Shown: positions 10,316-21,592, counted from the first letter of the stretch. The stretch: 64,000 nt of DNA from Rhodoferax sp. (GCF_013297935.1 NZ_JAAFIX010000011.1:62001-126000); one strand, 5' to 3'. Numbers and translations are program-made. The notes: generated by a model not told the origin, from the sequence alone.

Positions 10316-11044
10316 ATGAGCGTAACTCCCCTCCCGCCGGAAAGCTCCGAAGAGCGCCGGATCCGCGAACAGCAGGACATTTGGTTGCAAGGTTTGCACC
10401 GGGGAGTCCTGAACGAGCCTGTGCCAGTGTATTTGCAGGAGGCTGCACGTGCGATTCAGTCCCGTCACCGCAGCGCGATGCAATGGACTCGCACGGGAGG
10501 ATGGGCGGCAAGTGTGGCTTTTGCATTCATCATGGGATGGGTGGCTCAGCCTTTATGGGGTACGTCAGCGGTCGGTTTCTCGCAGGCCGCGCGGAGCACC
10601 CCATTGTTCGCACAGCAAGCCTTGGCCGCTCATGCGGTCTTCACGCCGGAAGTGCGCCATCCGGTGGAGGTGGGGCCAACGGAGCAACAACATCTGGTGC
10701 AATGGCTATCAAAACGTGTCGGCAAACCGCTGGCAGCGCCCGATCTGCAGACTCAGGGTTATCAGCTGATGGGAGGTCGGCTCCTCTCAGCGGAGTCCGG
10801 CGCGCGCGCGCAAATGATGTTCGAAAACGCAGCCGGCAAACGGCTGACGCTTTACGTGGGCGGCTTACCCATCAGTCAAACGCCTGCCAGCGCGAGCTCG
10901 ACCGGTTTTCAGCTGACGCAGCAAGGCCGGAACCTGAGTTTCTATTGGGTCGATCAAAACTTCGGCTATGCACTCACCGGCGAGCTCGATCGGCAAACCA
11001 TGCTGGCACTTGCCGAGGCGGTGTATGCCCAGTTGCCTCGCTGA
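10316..11044 (+). CDS. putative membrane-anchored anti-sigma factor
   Basis: A 242-aa protein starting 8 bp after the sigma gene. The N-terminal 55 residues are charged and cytoplasmic. A single membrane span lies at about 60-80 (WAASVAFAFIMGWVAQPLW), and the C-terminal 160 residues would be periplasmic. No zinc anti-sigma HxxxCxxC motif is visible. The periplasmic part (VGKPLAAPDLQTQGYQLMGGRLL, then FYWVDQNFGYALTGELDR) resembles the conserved C-terminus of anti-sigma factors paired with this ECF type. Assignment rests on topology and position. Confidence 0.78.
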   Translation: MSVTPLPPESSEERRIREQQDIWLQGLHRGVLNEPVPVYLQEAARAIQSRHRSAMQWTRTGGWAASVAFAFIMGWVAQPLWGTSAVGFSQAARSTPLFAQQALAAHAVFTPEVRHPVEVGPTEQQHLVQWLSKRVGKPLAAPDLQTQGYQLMGGRLLSAESGARAQMMFENAAGKRLTLYVGGLPISQTPASASSTGFQLTQQGRNLSFYWVDQNFGYALTGELDRQTMLALAEAVYAQLPR

Positions 11045-11075
11045 CCACTCGCCCGCCTCGGTATCTATTGAAACC

Positions 11076-12188
11076 TTAAGCGAGATCCCGCAGGGGGTGG
11101 GCAGCAGCAGGCCACGGGCTGGCAAAAAATGGCGTCACCATCGCGGTGTTTACTTCGTGAATCGAAGCGGGAGCCCACTGTGGCTGGTGGTCTTTGTCGA
11201 CCGCCAAGGCGCGAATGCCTTCCACGGTTTCACTGCGAGCGCCCTGCCGGTCCAGATGCCGCGTGACAAAGCAGTGCCGCACCATATCGCGCTCCATGCG
11301 AAGCTCATCGGCTAAGCCCATATCCCGACCACGACGGATCTGCGCCAACACCACGTGCAACATCAGTGGAGAACGCTTCTGCAATGTCGCCAGCGTGGCC
11401 TGTGCCCATTCGGAACCGTCCGACTCCAGCGCTGCAAAGATGCCAAAGATGTCGCTAGCAGCAAAAATAGAATCAATTTGACCTCTAGCCCTTATGGAAT
11501 ATGCGGTAAGTGCTATCGAATGCATAGCAATCCAAGACTCCAGTGAATTCGAGTCCTGCCAGTCAAGAAGTGTCAAACCGTCCCACGCACTTTGCAGACT
11601 GGTCGGCGCGAAGACACGGTCAGCCAATCCGGCAGCTACGGCACCCTCGCCGTCCAACAGCTCGCCGGTCAAGGCCAGCCACTCGCCAATGCGCCCCGGG
11701 CAGCGGCTCAAAAAGTAGCCTCCGCCCACATCGGGAAACTGGCCGATACCGGTTTCCGGCATGGCCATCTTGGTCCGCCCCGTCACGATGCGGTGCGAGG
11801 CGCCTTGGCTCACGCCCATGCCGCCCCCCATGACAATTCCATCCATGAAAGCGATGTAGGGTTTGCCGTAGGTGTGGATCAAATGGTTGAGGGCGTATTC
11901 CTCTGTGAAGAAATCCTCAAGCGCGGGGTCTCCGGAGAGTGCAGCCGCATGAAAAAACCGGATGTCTCCTCCCGCACAAAAGGCGCCGAAAGGCCCCTCC
12001 TTGCCAATCCCCCGGATGGCCACCGCCTGCACAGCGTCGTCGGCCTGCCAATGGCGCAAGGCTGCGGTGAGCGCTCTCACCATCGGTAAGTTCAGCGCGT
12101 TCAGGGCTTTGGGGCGATTCAGCGTGATCAAGCCCACGCCGCCGCGGACCTCGGTCACCACCTCAGGGCATTGCATATCAAAACTCAT
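11076..12188 (-). CDS. enoyl-CoA hydratase/isomerase family, 3-hydroxyisobutyryl-CoA hydrolase-like
   Basis: A 370-aa crotonase-fold protein, longer than simple hydratases and matching 3-hydroxyisobutyryl-CoA hydrolases of valine breakdown. Visible blocks are LITLNRPKALNALN, AFCAGGDIRFF (oxyanion hole), MDGIVMGGGMGVSQGASHRIVT and MPETGIGQFPDVGGGYFLSR. ATG 12188 overlaps the stop of the upstream EamA gene by ATGA, so the longer track start is not used. A family 1 repeat copy lies in frame at 11485-11529 (peptide MHSIALTAYSIRARG). No other valine-pathway gene is nearby. Confidence 0.85.
   Translation of the reverse strand: MSFDMQCPEVVTEVRGGVGLITLNRPKALNALNLPMVRALTAALRHWQADDAVQAVAIRGIGKEGPFGAFCAGGDIRFFHAAALSGDPALEDFFTEEYALNHLIHTYGKPYIAFMDGIVMGGGMGVSQGASHRIVTGRTKMAMPETGIGQFPDVGGGYFLSRCPGRIGEWLALTGELLDGEGAVAAGLADRVFAPTSLQSAWDGLTLLDWQDSNSLESWIAMHSIALTAYSIRARGQIDSIFAASDIFGIFAALESDGSEWAQATLATLQKRSPLMLHVVLAQIRRGRDMGLADELRMERDMVRHCFVTRHLDRQGARSETVEGIRALAVDKDHQPQWAPASIHEVNTAMVTPFFASPWPAAAHPLRDLA
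11485..11529 (-). repeat. family 1 interspersed repeat, copy inside the echA-like gene
   Basis: Read on the minus strand it follows TGCTAT-N8-TAGCA-N19-GGGCTAG exactly, in the same orientation as the gene and without breaking the frame (codons GCT ... ATA GCA ... AGG GCT AGA). Confidence 0.85.
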
Positions 12189-13057
12189 GTTCTTTGTCTC
12201 CAACCAATCCATTCATTGACCACCAGTGCACCGATTACCAGCGCACCCCCGGTGAGCACCGCGGAGCCGGGTTCTTCACCAGCACCCCACCACGCCAGAA
12301 GAATACCGAAAATGACCTCCAGCAACTGAAGCAATGATATTTCAGGGGCCTTCAAAATCTGGGCACAGCGCACACTCAAAACGCAGGGTACCGCCAGCTG
12401 GAATACGCCCAGCAGTCCGAGCAACAGGACGTCGTGGGAGGTTGCCTGAAACGGGAGCGCCATAGGCAAGGTCACCACACAAGAGATCACGCCACCTGCC
12501 CAGACAGCGGGCATCAGGTCCACATCGTGACCTTGGTCATGCGCATGCTGGGTCACGGTCCAGTTGGTTGCGCCCGCAAGGGGCACACACAAAGCGACCA
12601 GGGTTCCGGCAAGCGACACACTGTCGAGTTGCGAGGCGTACATGTACACAATGCCGGCACCTGCCACACACACAGCCACCCACGTGCGCCGCGGAATGTG
12701 CTGCCCTATAAACAGGCGTGCCAGTAGTGCCGTCATGAGCGGGCCCATCGACATGGTCACGAGTACATTGCCCACGGACGTGAGCGTCAGCGCCACCATG
12801 AAAGCCGTGAACATCACACTCCAGCACACCGCACTGAGCCAGAACGAGCGGCCGGCCGTTAATGTCCGGCGAAAGACTGCCTTGCCACTCACCCAAGGCA
12901 AGAGCAGGCTCAAGGACAGCACCGTGAAAAAGGCCCGCCAGAAGGTGACCTCAAAGCTGCGGGCTGACTCCAAATGCCGCGTCACCACACCGGCCGTCGA
13001 CCACAGCAAGGTCACCAGCACCATTAAAAACACCGCCCGGTTATGGCTTAGTTTCAT
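12185..13057 (-). CDS. DMT-superfamily transporter (EamA type)
   Basis: A 290-aa inner-membrane protein with about ten hydrophobic helices arranged as two EamA repeats: FLMVLVTLLWSTAGVVTRHLE in the first, and LLQLLEVIFGILLAWWGAGEEP in the second. Substrate unknown; relatives export metabolites or amino acids. The track ORF begins 34 codons earlier, but ATG 13057 (MKLSHNRAVFL) has GGGG upstream, and the earlier stretch overlaps the typA terminator region. Followed by the crotonase-family gene with an ATGA overlap. Confidence 0.82.
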   Translation of the reverse strand: MKLSHNRAVFLMVLVTLLWSTAGVVTRHLESARSFEVTFWRAFFTVLSLSLLLPWVSGKAVFRRTLTAGRSFWLSAVCWSVMFTAFMVALTLTSVGNVLVTMSMGPLMTALLARLFIGQHIPRRTWVAVCVAGAGIVYMYASQLDSVSLAGTLVALCVPLAGATNWTVTQHAHDQGHDVDLMPAVWAGGVISCVVTLPMALPFQATSHDVLLLGLLGVFQLAVPCVLSVRCAQILKAPEISLLQLLEVIFGILLAWWGAGEEPGSAVLTGGALVIGALVVNEWIGWRQRT

Positions 13058-13094
13058 AACACCCCAGTCCATAGAAAAAAGGCACTCCGGACGC

Positions 13095-13130
13095 AAAAAA
13101 GCCGCGGAACCAGCAAGGCTGGGCCGCGGC
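13095..13130 (-). terminator. rho-independent terminator after typA
   Basis: On the minus strand, GCCGCGG and CCGCGGC form a 7-bp GC stem with a 16-nt loop followed by TTTTTT. It sits downstream of the typA stop and ends the long translation-gene transcript. Confidence 0.85.
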
Positions 13131-13177
13131 CGTCCGGGCAATTCTGCACACACCGGCAAGCTACCGGCGCATCAGAA

Positions 13178-15001
13178 TTAGTCGCGGGACGCGCGCTTGC
13201 GCTCGTGCTCTTTCAGGAAACGCTTGCGCAGGCGGACCGACTTGGGCGTGATTTCGACCAGCTCGTCGTCTTCAATGAATTCCACGCCGTATTCCAGTGT
13301 GAGTTCAATCGGAGGTGTGATCTTGATCGCGTCTTCCTTGCCGCTCACGCGGAAGTTGGTCAACTGCTTGGTACGGGTCGCGTTCACGATCAGGTCGTTG
13401 TCACGGTTGTGGATACCCACAATCATGCCTTCGTACACCGGGTCGTTCGCCTTCACGAACATGCGGCCACGGTCATCCAGCTTGCCCAGGGCGTACGTGA
13501 AGATTTCACCGTCGTCCATGGAGATCAGCACGCCGTTCTTACGACCGCCGATGTCGCCCTTGTGCGGCTCGTAGCAGTCGAAAATGTTGGCGATCAGGCC
13601 GGAACCACGGGTCAAGTTCAGGAATTCGTTAGAGAAACCGATCAATCCGCGGGCAGGAATACGGTATTCCAAACGCACGCGACCACGGCCGTCCGGCTCC
13701 ATGTTGATCAGCTCGCCCTTGCGCTCGCCCATGGCTTGCATCACACCGCCCTGGTGTTGCTCTTCGATGTCGGCAGTCACCAATTCGATAGGCTCGTGCT
13801 TCTCGCCGTTGATGTCCTTGAACATCACGCGGGGCTTGGACACTGCCATTTCGTAGCCTTCGCGACGCATGTTTTCCAGCAAGATGGTCAGGTGCAATTC
13901 ACCACGACCCAAGACTTCGAACACGCCTTCTTCGTCGGTTTCGTTAACGCGCAGCGCCACGTTGTGTTGCAGTTCTTTTTGCAGGCGGTCCCAGATCTGA
14001 CGGCTGGTCACAAACTTGCCTTCGCGACCGGCCAAGGGGCTGGTGTTCACGCAGAAGTTCATGGTCAGGGTGGGCTCGTCCACCTTCAGCATAGGCAGTG
14101 GCTGGGGGTTGGCGGGATCAGTCACCGTCACGCCGATACCAATGTCTTCAATACCGTTGATCAGCACGATGTCGCCGGGGCCGGCCAAGGGGCTCTGCAT
14201 ACGGTCCAGACCTTGGAAGGTCAGCACCTGGTTCACGCGGCCTTTGACAACCTTGCCATCGGGACCTTCCATGACCACCACGTCTTGCATGGGCTTGATC
14301 GTGCCCTGGCTGATACGGCCCACGCCGATACGGCCCACAAAGCTGGAGAAGTCCAACGCAGAAATTTGCAATTGCAGCGGAGCAGCCGGGTCACCGGAGT
14401 TCGGTGGCACGTGCTTCAAAATGGTGTTGAACAGAGCCGACATGTCGGGGCCCCACTGCTCACCGGGAGCGCCTTCTTCCAGGGAGGACCAACCGTTGAT
14501 ACCGGAGGCGTACACCACGGGGAAGTCCAACTGCTCGTCAGTCGCGCCCAGCTTGTCGAACAGGTCAAACGCCGCGTTCACCACCTTGTCGGGGTTGGCA
14601 CCAGGCTTGTCCACCTTGTTCACCACCACGATGGGCTTCAGACCCAAGGCCAAGGCCTTCTTGGTCACAAAGCGGGTTTGGGGCATAGGGCCTTCTTGGG
14701 CATCGATCAACAACAAGACGCTGTCGACCATGGAGAGCGCACGCTCCACTTCACCACCGAAGTCCGCGTGTCCGGGGGTGTCCACGATGTTGATGTGAGT
14801 GCCTTCCCAGCTCACGGCACAGTTCTTGGCCAGAATCGTGATGCCGCGTTCTTTTTCGATGGCGTTGTTGTCCATCACGGTATCAACGACTTTTTCGTGC
14901 TCGGCAAAGGTGCCGGACTGGCGCAGCAACTGGTCCACCATGGTGGTTTTACCGTGGTCAACGTGCGCAATGATGGCGATGTTTCGGATTTGTTTACTCA
15001 T
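13178..15001 (-). CDS. typA: translational GTPase TypA/BipA
   Basis: Ribosome-associated GTPase of the elongation-factor family, important in 50S assembly and stress or cold growth. The 607-aa protein begins with the G1 loop [15 protein letters not shown]. It then shows [20 protein letters not shown] and NKVDKPGA, followed by EF-G-like domains and a C-terminal TypA-specific domain with RLRKRFL. Clear ATG. Separated from truB by 15 bp and ends at a strong terminator. Confidence 0.97.
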   Translation of the reverse strand: MSKQIRNIAIIAHVDHGKTTMVDQLLRQSGTFAEHEKVVDTVMDNNAIEKERGITILAKNCAVSWEGTHINIVDTPGHADFGGEVERALSMVDSVLLLIDAQEGPMPQTRFVTKKALALGLKPIVVVNKVDKPGANPDKVVNAAFDLFDKLGATDEQLDFPVVYASGINGWSSLEEGAPGEQWGPDMSALFNTILKHVPPNSGDPAAPLQLQISALDFSSFVGRIGVGRISQGTIKPMQDVVVMEGPDGKVVKGRVNQVLTFQGLDRMQSPLAGPGDIVLINGIEDIGIGVTVTDPANPQPLPMLKVDEPTLTMNFCVNTSPLAGREGKFVTSRQIWDRLQKELQHNVALRVNETDEEGVFEVLGRGELHLTILLENMRREGYEMAVSKPRVMFKDINGEKHEPIELVTADIEEQHQGGVMQAMGERKGELINMEPDGRGRVRLEYRIPARGLIGFSNEFLNLTRGSGLIANIFDCYEPHKGDIGGRKNGVLISMDDGEIFTYALGKLDDRGRMFVKANDPVYEGMIVGIHNRDNDLIVNATRTKQLTNFRVSGKEDAIKITPPIELTLEYGVEFIEDDELVEITPKSVRLRKRFLKEHERKRASRD

Positions 15002-15016
15002 GGTTCACTTTCTTGC

Positions 15017-16018
15017 TTAAGCCACTGGGGCCCAGTTTTCGCTACTCTGTTTCAAACTTGTTTCCAGGGCCGCTTGCTGCCCCAGGGATTCACTGATTTC
15101 CAGCGGACTCAATAGCCGCACCGGGATCAGTTCCCCGGCCTTGACCTGTGCAGTACCCAACAAGGCTTTGGGTGATGCGGCATACACCGCCACTTGCTCT
15201 GCGTCGGCCCAGCTCCCGCGCCGCCGCATTCCACTCAAAAACCGTGCCGCATTCTCGCTGTCCAGTGTGACAAGCGCATGCTGCGGCAGCAATGCATCAA
15301 CGGGCAGCAGGCACGCCATGCGCTCCGCTTCCGTCATCGCCTCCAGTGCCTCCAGCGTGATGCAGCGGCTGGTATCGAAACCGCCGGTACGCACACGCCG
15401 CAGTGCGCTCAAATGCGCTCCGCAACCCAAGGCTTCGCCAATGTCTTCACCCAGGGTGCGGATATAAGTACCCTTACTGCAATCCACTACCAATTTGATA
15501 GCAGGCTGCGCAATATCTATAGGGGCTGGCACCTGTTTCAGCCCATGAATCACAACATGGCGCGCCTCGCGCTCCACCTCGATGCCGGCCCGGGCATATT
15601 CGTACAAGGCCCGGCCATCTTTCTTGAGGGCACTGTGCATGGGCGGGACCTGGGCGATCGGGCCGGTAAACCGAGCCAGAACCGCATCCAACGCCTCCTG
15701 CGTAAACGCCACAGGGCGCTCACTGATCACTTCACCCTCAGCATCCGCTGTGGTGGTTTTGATGCCCAGGCGCACTGTCGTCTCGTAGGCTTTGTCAGCG
15801 TCCAAGTGCATCTGACTGAACTTGGTGGCTGCGCCAAAACACAAGGGCAGCACACCGGTTGCCAATGGATCCAAGGTACCTGTATGGCCCGCTTTTTCGG
15901 CCCGCAGCAACCATTTTGCTTTTTGCAAAGCCTGGTTGCTGGACAGTCCGATCGGCTTGTCCAGCAGTAGCACCCCATGCACAGGGCGCCTTGCAACCCG
16001 TGCACGTGGCGCGTTCAT
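15017..16018 (-). CDS. truB: tRNA pseudouridine(55) synthase
   Basis: Makes the universal pseudouridine 55 of the tRNA T-loop. The 333-aa product has the catalytic motif [15 protein letters not shown] (Asp), [10 protein letters not shown] and the [15 protein letters not shown] block. ATG 16018 (MNAPRARV) is used instead of the upstream track start because it follows rbfA by 4 bp. A family 1 repeat in reverse orientation lies within the gene just before CSKGTY and encodes [15 protein letters not shown], so this loop may differ in length from homologues. Part of the rimP-nusA-infB-rbfA-truB cluster. Confidence 0.95.
   Translation of the reverse strand: MNAPRARVARRPVHGVLLLDKPIGLSSNQALQKAKWLLRAEKAGHTGTLDPLATGVLPLCFGAATKFSQMHLDADKAYETTVRLGIKTTTADAEGEVISERPVAFTQEALDAVLARFTGPIAQVPPMHSALKKDGRALYEYARAGIEVEREARHVVIHGLKQVPAPIDIAQPAIKLVVDCSKGTYIRTLGEDIGEALGCGAHLSALRRVRTGGFDTSRCITLEALEAMTEAERMACLLPVDALLPQHALVTLDSENAARFLSGMRRRGSWADAEQVAVYAASPKALLGTAQVKAGELIPVRLLSPLEISESLGQQAALETSLKQSSENWAPVA
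15485..15529 (+). repeat. family 1 interspersed repeat, copy inside truB
   Basis: Plus-strand CACTAC-N8-TAGCA-N19-GGGCTGG, antisense to truB. The gene frame reads through it as CCA GCC CCT and remains open. Confidence 0.8.
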
Positions 16019-16022
16019 GGTC

Positions 16023-16391
16023 TTAATCCTCTTTGGCGCGAGACGATACCGCACGAGCAATCAGCGCATTCATGTCTGCGGCTCGTTCGGTTGTCTGGTC
16101 AAAAATGAAATGCAAGGTTGGCACCGTATGGATGTGCAGTCGCTTGAACAAACCGGCGCGCAAAAAGCCTGCAGCCTGGTTCAGACCTTCGGCCGTTTCC
16201 ACCGGATCGCCCACCAACAGACTGAAGAACACCTTCGCATGCGCATAGTCGGGCGTCACTTCGACGCCTTGAATGGTGACCATGCCCACTCGTGGGTCCT
16301 TCAACTCGCGAGCGATCAGCTCGGCCAGATCCCGCTGGATCTGGTCGGCCACCTGAAAGCTGCGGTTGGGGGTAGATGACTTTTTTCGCAC
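16023..16391 (-). CDS. rbfA: ribosome-binding factor A
   Basis: 30S maturation factor that binds near the 5' end of 16S rRNA. The 122-aa KH-like protein has [27 protein letters not shown] and the conserved [22 protein letters not shown] end. The start is GTG 16391: an in-frame TGA directly precedes it, no ATG is available, and GAAGG lies 7 nt upstream. It lies between infB and truB. Confidence 0.95.
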   Translation of the reverse strand: MRKKSSTPNRSFQVADQIQRDLAELIARELKDPRVGMVTIQGVEVTPDYAHAKVFFSLLVGDPVETAEGLNQAAGFLRAGLFKRLHIHTVPTLHFIFDQTTERAADMNALIARAVSSRAKED

Positions 16392-16405
16392 TCAAAAACC
16401 TTCGC

Positions 16406-19336
16406 TTACAGGGTACGGGCGATCTCTTTGACTTCAAAGAATTCGAGCTGATCGCTTTCCTTGATGTCGTTGTAGTTCTTGAGCTTGATACCGCACTCGA
16501 AGCCTTCTTTCACTTCGCGAACGTCGTCCTTCATGCGCTTCAAAGAGTCCAACTCGCCGGTGTAGATCACCACGTTCTCGCGCAACAGACGGAAATGGGC
16601 ATTGCGGGTCACGTAACCATTGGTCACCATACAACCCGCCACCGTACCGATCTTGGAGGCCACAAACACGGTGCGGATCTCGGCTGTACCGATGACTTCT
16701 TCGCGCTTCTCTGGCGCCAACATGCCGGACATCGCTGCCTTCAACTCATCCACGGCGTCGTAAATGATGTTGTAGTAACGGATATCCACACCGTTGCCTT
16801 CAGCCAACTTGCGCGCGCCTGCATCGGCACGGGTGTTGAAGCCGATCACGATAGCCTTGGAGGCAATCGCCAAGTTGATGTCGGATTCGCTGATACCACC
16901 CACTGCGGAGTAGACCATCTGCACCTTGACCTCGTCGGTCGACAACTTGAGCAAGGACTGCGCGAGGGCTTCTTGCGAGCCCTGCACATCGGCCTTGACG
17001 ATGATGGGAAGCATCTTGACGTCGCCGCCACCGATGTCCGCAAACATGTTTTCCAGTTTGGCTGCTTGCTGCTTGGCCAACTTGGTGTTGCGGAACTTGC
17101 CGGCACGGTAAGTAGAAATTTCACGGGCCCGACGCTCATCGGACATGACCATGAACTCATCACCTGCCTGCGGCACCTCGGTCAAGCCTTGGATTTCCAC
17201 AGGGATGGACGGTCCGGCCGTCTCGATTTTGTGGCCGTTTTCGTCCAGCATGGCACGAACGCGACCGTAAGTCTGACCCGCCAACACCACATCACCGGCT
17301 TTGAGCGTACCCGACTGCACCAAGACGGTTGCGACAGGACCGCGGCCCTTGTCCAGCTTGGCTTCAATCACCAAGCCCTTGGCCATGGCTTCTACTGGGG
17401 CCTTCAGCTCCAACACTTCGGCTTGCAACAGCACTTGCTCAAGCAGGTCATCGATACCCATGCCGGTCTTGGAAGACACGGGCACGAATGGAGAATCGCC
17501 ACCGTATTCTTCCGGCACGACTTCTTCAACGACCAACTCTTGCTTGACCCGCTCCAAATTGGCATCGGGCTTGTCGGCTTTGGTGATCGCAACCACCAGA
17601 GGAACGCCAGCCGCCTTGGCGTGCTTGATCGCTTCTTTGGTTTGCGGCATCACGCCGTCGTCGGCTGCAACTACCAGAATCACGATGTCGGTAGCCTGCG
17701 CACCACGGGCACGCATGGCGGTAAATGCCTCGTGACCCGGGGTATCTAGGAAAGACACCATGCCACGCGGCGTTTCCACGTGATAGGCACCGATGTGCTG
17801 GGTAATACCACCAGCCTCACCGGCGGCCACTTTGGCCCGACGAATGTAGTCCAGCAACGATGTCTTACCGTGGTCGACGTGACCCATCACGGTAACCACA
17901 GGTGCGCGGGGCAGCGAGATCGCTTCCTGGCCTTGGACTTCGTCGTCGGTAAATGCTTCCGGATCATCCAGCGCGGCAACAATAGCCTTGTGGCCCATTT
18001 CTTCCACCATGATCATGGCGGTGTCTTGGTCCAGAGGTTGGTTGATCGTCACCATCTGGCCCATTTTCATGAGCGCCTTGATCACTTCAGAGGCCTTGAT
18101 GGCCATCTTGTGGGCCAACTCGGCCACCGTGATGGTTTCAGGCACGTGCACCTCAATGATGCGCGCTTCCACCGGTGCGGACTGCTGGTTGTGATGATCG
18201 TCACGATCGCGGTCGTTGCCACGACGACCCTTAGGACCTGCACGCCAGTTGCTGGAGCGCCCTGCCCCGGCAGACGTGTCGCCACGTGTCTTGAGTTCTT
18301 TCTTTTTGGCGGGATCGCCTGCCCAGCTACTGGACAGCTTGGCGGACTTGACCTCTTTGCCATTTCCGGCGGGAGCGCCTGTAGTCGCAGCACCAGGTGC
18401 AGGTTTTCCGGGCTTGGCCACTGCCGAGCCGTTGGCTGGCTTGTGCAATGTGCCTTTCATGCCGGCTTTGGCGTCTGCAGCGGGCTTGGGTTCTTCCACC
18501 TTCTTAGGGGCAACCATCACCTTCTTGGGGGCCGCCATCATGGAACGGATAGCAGCTGCTTCCGCTTCTGCTTTACGACGACGCTCGCCCAAATCAGCGG
18601 CACGTGCCGCCTCTTCGGCAGCGGCAGCCTTCGAGGCCTGCGCTGCAGCATTGGCACGCTCTTGCGCGGCAGCCTTGGCAGCCGCTTCAGCAGCTTGTAC
18701 CACTGCCGCTGTATCAACAGCCGGAGCAACCATAGCAACCGGTTCGGCCTTCACAGAAACCTGGACCTGATCCTGGGCCTTGCGGGCAGCTGCGGCGGCA
18801 GCTTGGGCTTCGCGCTCTTGAGCGGCAGCTTGTTCAGCTGCAGCCTTAGCACGGGCTTCCTGCTCTTCACGCTCACGGCGGCGCTGGGCCAACTCTTCTT
18901 CCTGGCGACGGATCAACTCAGCCTGACGGCTGGCCTCTTCCTCACGGCGAGCCAGCTCCGCATCTTCTGCGGCTTGCGCAGCATTTGCAGCCACCAGATC
19001 TTGCTCTTCAACTTCCACGGTGCCTTCCACGCCATCATCACGGCGGACAAAAGTGCGCTTCTTGCGCACTTCCACCTGGATCGTGCGGGCCTTGCCGGTG
19101 GCATCAGCCTGCTTGATCTCGGTGGTCTGTTTTTTCACCAGCGTAATTTTTTTGCGTTCAGGGCTGGCAGTGCCATGGCTGTTTTGCAGGTAGCTCAGCA
19201 AGCTGTGCTTGTCTGCATCGGTCAGCGCATCGGAGGGAGACGCTTTGGGCACTCCCGCGGATTTCAGCTGCTCAAGCAGGGTGTCGGTAGATTTTTTGAG
19301 TTCATTGGCAAACTCGGCAACGGTCGTACTGGTCAT
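16406..19336 (-). CDS. infB: translation initiation factor IF-2
   Basis: GTPase that brings initiator tRNA to the 30S subunit. The 976-aa protein starts with the IF2 N-terminal helical domain ([24 protein letters not shown]). It continues through a long Ala/Glu/Lys/Arg-rich, probably helical linker (about 120-270) and a Pro/Gly/Ala segment. It ends with the catalytic core: [33 protein letters not shown] and then domains II-IV. Linkers of this length are usual in Burkholderiales. Between nusA and rbfA. Confidence 0.98.
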   Translation of the reverse strand: MTSTTVAEFANELKKSTDTLLEQLKSAGVPKASPSDALTDADKHSLLSYLQNSHGTASPERKKITLVKKQTTEIKQADATGKARTIQVEVRKKRTFVRRDDGVEGTVEVEEQDLVAANAAQAAEDAELARREEEASRQAELIRRQEEELAQRRREREEQEARAKAAAEQAAAQEREAQAAAAAARKAQDQVQVSVKAEPVAMVAPAVDTAAVVQAAEAAAKAAAQERANAAAQASKAAAAEEAARAADLGERRRKAEAEAAAIRSMMAAPKKVMVAPKKVEEPKPAADAKAGMKGTLHKPANGSAVAKPGKPAPGAATTGAPAGNGKEVKSAKLSSSWAGDPAKKKELKTRGDTSAGAGRSSNWRAGPKGRRGNDRDRDDHHNQQSAPVEARIIEVHVPETITVAELAHKMAIKASEVIKALMKMGQMVTINQPLDQDTAMIMVEEMGHKAIVAALDDPEAFTDDEVQGQEAISLPRAPVVTVMGHVDHGKTSLLDYIRRAKVAAGEAGGITQHIGAYHVETPRGMVSFLDTPGHEAFTAMRARGAQATDIVILVVAADDGVMPQTKEAIKHAKAAGVPLVVAITKADKPDANLERVKQELVVEEVVPEEYGGDSPFVPVSSKTGMGIDDLLEQVLLQAEVLELKAPVEAMAKGLVIEAKLDKGRGPVATVLVQSGTLKAGDVVLAGQTYGRVRAMLDENGHKIETAGPSIPVEIQGLTEVPQAGDEFMVMSDERRAREISTYRAGKFRNTKLAKQQAAKLENMFADIGGGDVKMLPIIVKADVQGSQEALAQSLLKLSTDEVKVQMVYSAVGGISESDINLAIASKAIVIGFNTRADAGARKLAEGNGVDIRYYNIIYDAVDELKAAMSGMLAPEKREEVIGTAEIRTVFVASKIGTVAGCMVTNGYVTRNAHFRLLRENVVIYTGELDSLKRMKDDVREVKEGFECGIKLKNYNDIKESDQLEFFEVKEIARTL

Positions 19337-19360
19337 ATTCTGTGGAACCTTTCATGACCA

Positions 19361-20857
19361 TTACTCTTGAGAGGCGGCGTCATTGGTAAACCAATGCTCG
19401 CGCGCCTTCATGATCAGGGCCTTGGCCTCGTCCGCAGACTGGCCGGTAATATCTGTCAATTCGTCGACGGCAAGGTCGGCCAGTTCGTCGCGGGTATGCA
19501 CGCCGCCGTCTGCCAATTTGCCAATCAATTCGGGAGTCAAGCCTTCCAGGTCACGCAGATTCTGCGAGACTTCCTCTACGCTTTCCTCGTGTGCAATTTC
19601 CATGGTCAACAGTGCGTCTTTGGCACGGTTGCGCAGCTCATGCACAGTGTCTTCGTCAAAGGACTCGATTTCCAGCATCTCTTGTAGCGGCACATAGGCC
19701 ACTTCTTCGAGGCTGGTGAAGCCTTCAGCGATCAGGATGTCGGCGATTTCTTCGTCCACATCCAGCTTTTCCATGAACAGCTTGCGTCCGGAATCTGTCT
19801 CGTTAGCCAGCTTCTGGGCGGACTCAGCGGCGTCCATGATGTTGATTTTCCAGCCGGTCAACTCCGCAGCCAGACGCACGTTCTGCCCACCACGACCGAT
19901 AGCAATCGCCAGGTTTTCTTCGTCGACAACCACATCCATGGCGTGGCGCTCTTCGTCAACCACGATGGAAGACACGTTGGCAGGAGCCAAAGCGCCGATC
20001 ACAAACTGGGCCGGATCTTCGCTCCAAAGGACGATGTCCACACGCTCGCCGGCCAACTCGTTCGTCACACCGTTCACGCGTGTACCACGAACACCCACAC
20101 AGGTGCCGATGGGGTCAACGCGCTTGTCGTGCGACAACACAGCGATCTTGGCGCGGGAACCTGCATCACGGGCGCAAGACTTAATTTCCAGCAGACCTTG
20201 CTCGATTTCGGGCACTTCCTGGCGAAACAGCTCGATCATGAACTCTGGCGCCGAGCGCGACAACACAATCGGTGCGCCACGCAGGGTCAGGTCCACTTCC
20301 ATGATCATGGCGCGAACGCGGTCACCCGTGCGGAGGTTTTCCTTCGGGATCATTTCGCTGCGGCGCAGGCGGCCTTCGACGCGGCCGGACTCGACAATGA
20401 TGTCGCCCTTGTCCATGCGCTTGACGGTACCGACAAAAATCTTCTCACCGCGGGACATGAAGTCGTTGAGCAGCATTTCGCGCTCAGCATCGCGAATTTT
20501 TTGCAGAATAACTTGCTTGGCCGCCATGGCACCGATACGGCCGATAGGCACCGAAGCCACAGGCTCCTCGATGTACTCATCGACTTCAATGTCAGCGATT
20601 TGCTCTTTGGCTTCAAACAGCAAAATTTCCTGGTCAGGCAATTGCAGACCTGCCTCATCGGGCACCACATGCCAGCGGCGGAAGGTTTCGTAATTGCCGC
20701 TGTCGCGATCCAATGCGACGCGGATGTCCACATCACCGGCGTACAGCTTTTTAGTGGCTTGTGCCAAGGCTGCCTCGACGGCACCCAACACCACATCACG
20801 CTCCACGTTTTTCTCACGGGAAATTGCTTCAACCAGCATCAACAGTTCGCGATTCAT
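19361..20857 (-). CDS. nusA: transcription termination/antitermination protein NusA
   Basis: Binds RNA polymerase and modulates pausing, termination and antitermination. The 498-aa protein has the N-terminal polymerase-binding domain, an S1 domain, two KH domains (including [22 protein letters not shown] and [18 protein letters not shown]) and two acidic C-terminal repeats ([45 protein letters not shown]). Lies between rimP and infB, the conserved order. Confidence 0.98.
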   Translation of the reverse strand: MNRELLMLVEAISREKNVERDVVLGAVEAALAQATKKLYAGDVDIRVALDRDSGNYETFRRWHVVPDEAGLQLPDQEILLFEAKEQIADIEVDEYIEEPVASVPIGRIGAMAAKQVILQKIRDAEREMLLNDFMSRGEKIFVGTVKRMDKGDIIVESGRVEGRLRRSEMIPKENLRTGDRVRAMIMEVDLTLRGAPIVLSRSAPEFMIELFRQEVPEIEQGLLEIKSCARDAGSRAKIAVLSHDKRVDPIGTCVGVRGTRVNGVTNELAGERVDIVLWSEDPAQFVIGALAPANVSSIVVDEERHAMDVVVDEENLAIAIGRGGQNVRLAAELTGWKINIMDAAESAQKLANETDSGRKLFMEKLDVDEEIADILIAEGFTSLEEVAYVPLQEMLEIESFDEDTVHELRNRAKDALLTMEIAHEESVEEVSQNLRDLEGLTPELIGKLADGGVHTRDELADLAVDELTDITGQSADEAKALIMKAREHWFTNDAASQE

Positions 20858-20916
20858 GCCATGACTCTCCTGAACACTCTAATCAACCAATACAAATCGA
20901 ATTCGGGGCGCGGGCG

Positions 20917-21513
20917 TTAAGCCTCATCCACCAGCGACTGGCCATTGCGGCCTTTGAAATTCACAATCGGGGCCAAACGGGCTTCGCGCAGCTCATCCAA
21001 CGCAAAGCCGAGGGCTTGCAGTGGTGGCGGGACGCGCTGTTTACTGACTTTTTGACCGGGTTTGGGCTCAGGCGCATCGCTCCAGACGATCTGCCAGCCC
21101 ACCGAAGCATCCGCAGCTACCACACGCTCCAGCGTGCCGCGGAATTTTTTGCGATTGGCGCTCACCTGCCCGTTGGCAGCAGCACCCATAGGTGCTTTCA
21201 AAGTGATGTCGATCACCTGACCGGCAAAACGCTCAAAGTCCTGCACATTGCGCAAAGGACGATCGATACCTGGAGAGGAAATTTCCAGTCGCTTGTATTC
21301 GATGCCATCGACCTCGAGCGCAAACTGCAACTGCCGATTAACTTTTTCGCAGTCCTCAACGTTGATGAACTGCTCCACAACAGGCTGCCCTTCAACAGGC
21401 GGAGTCCAGGGCAAATCGATGGTGATGCGCAGCAATCCTCCGGCGGAACGCTCGATCTCGATCAAGTCATATCCCAGCCCTGCCACGGTTTGTTCAACGA
21501 TGTCCTGTAATGC
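20917..21513 (-). CDS. rimP: ribosome maturation factor RimP
   Basis: Needed for maturation of the 30S subunit. The product has VEQTVAGLGYDLIEIERSAGGLLRITID, EVDGIEYKRLEISSPGIDRPL and a C-terminal RNA-binding-like domain. The track start (TTG 21561) falls at the T-run of the upstream terminator and is unlikely. GTG 21513 (GTGGCATTACAGGAC, reading MALQDIVEQ) gives 198 aa and a family-like N-terminus. First gene of the nusA-infB operon. Confidence 0.92.
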   Translation of the reverse strand, partial: ALQDIVEQTVAGLGYDLIEIERSAGGLLRITIDLPWTPPVEGQPVVEQFINVEDCEKVNRQLQFALEVDGIEYKRLEISSPGIDRPLRNVQDFERFAGQVIDITLKAPMGAAANGQVSANRKKFRGTLERVVAADASVGWQIVWSDAPEPKPGQKVSKQRVPPPLQALGFALDELREARLAPIVNFKGRNGQSLVDEA

Positions 21514-21559
21514 CACGTCTGTAATGCCTGCCTGATGTGAGGATGAAAAACGATTGACC

Positions 21560-21592
21560 AAAAAAAACGGGCGGTAATTACCCGCCCGTTTG
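21560..21592 (-). terminator. rho-independent terminator between yejF and rimP
   Basis: On the minus strand, a 9-10 bp stem AACGGGCGG/CCGCCCGTT with a 7-nt loop is followed by eight T. It ends the yej transporter transcript and insulates the rimP operon. Confidence 0.88.

Noticed and set aside
13205-15115. 636-aa plus-strand ORF opposite typA
   Set aside because: Shadow of typA. The composition is His/Val/Leu/Gln-rich without domain motifs, and typA on the other strand is unmistakable.
16376-19357. Long plus-strand ORFs (457 and 525 aa) opposite infB
   Set aside because: Mirror frames of infB; His/Leu/Gly-rich with no recognisable motifs.
21514-21561. Upstream TTG start of rimP given by the ORF track
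   Set aside because: It lies at the T-run of the yejF terminator; the internal GTG gives a family-like N-terminus.
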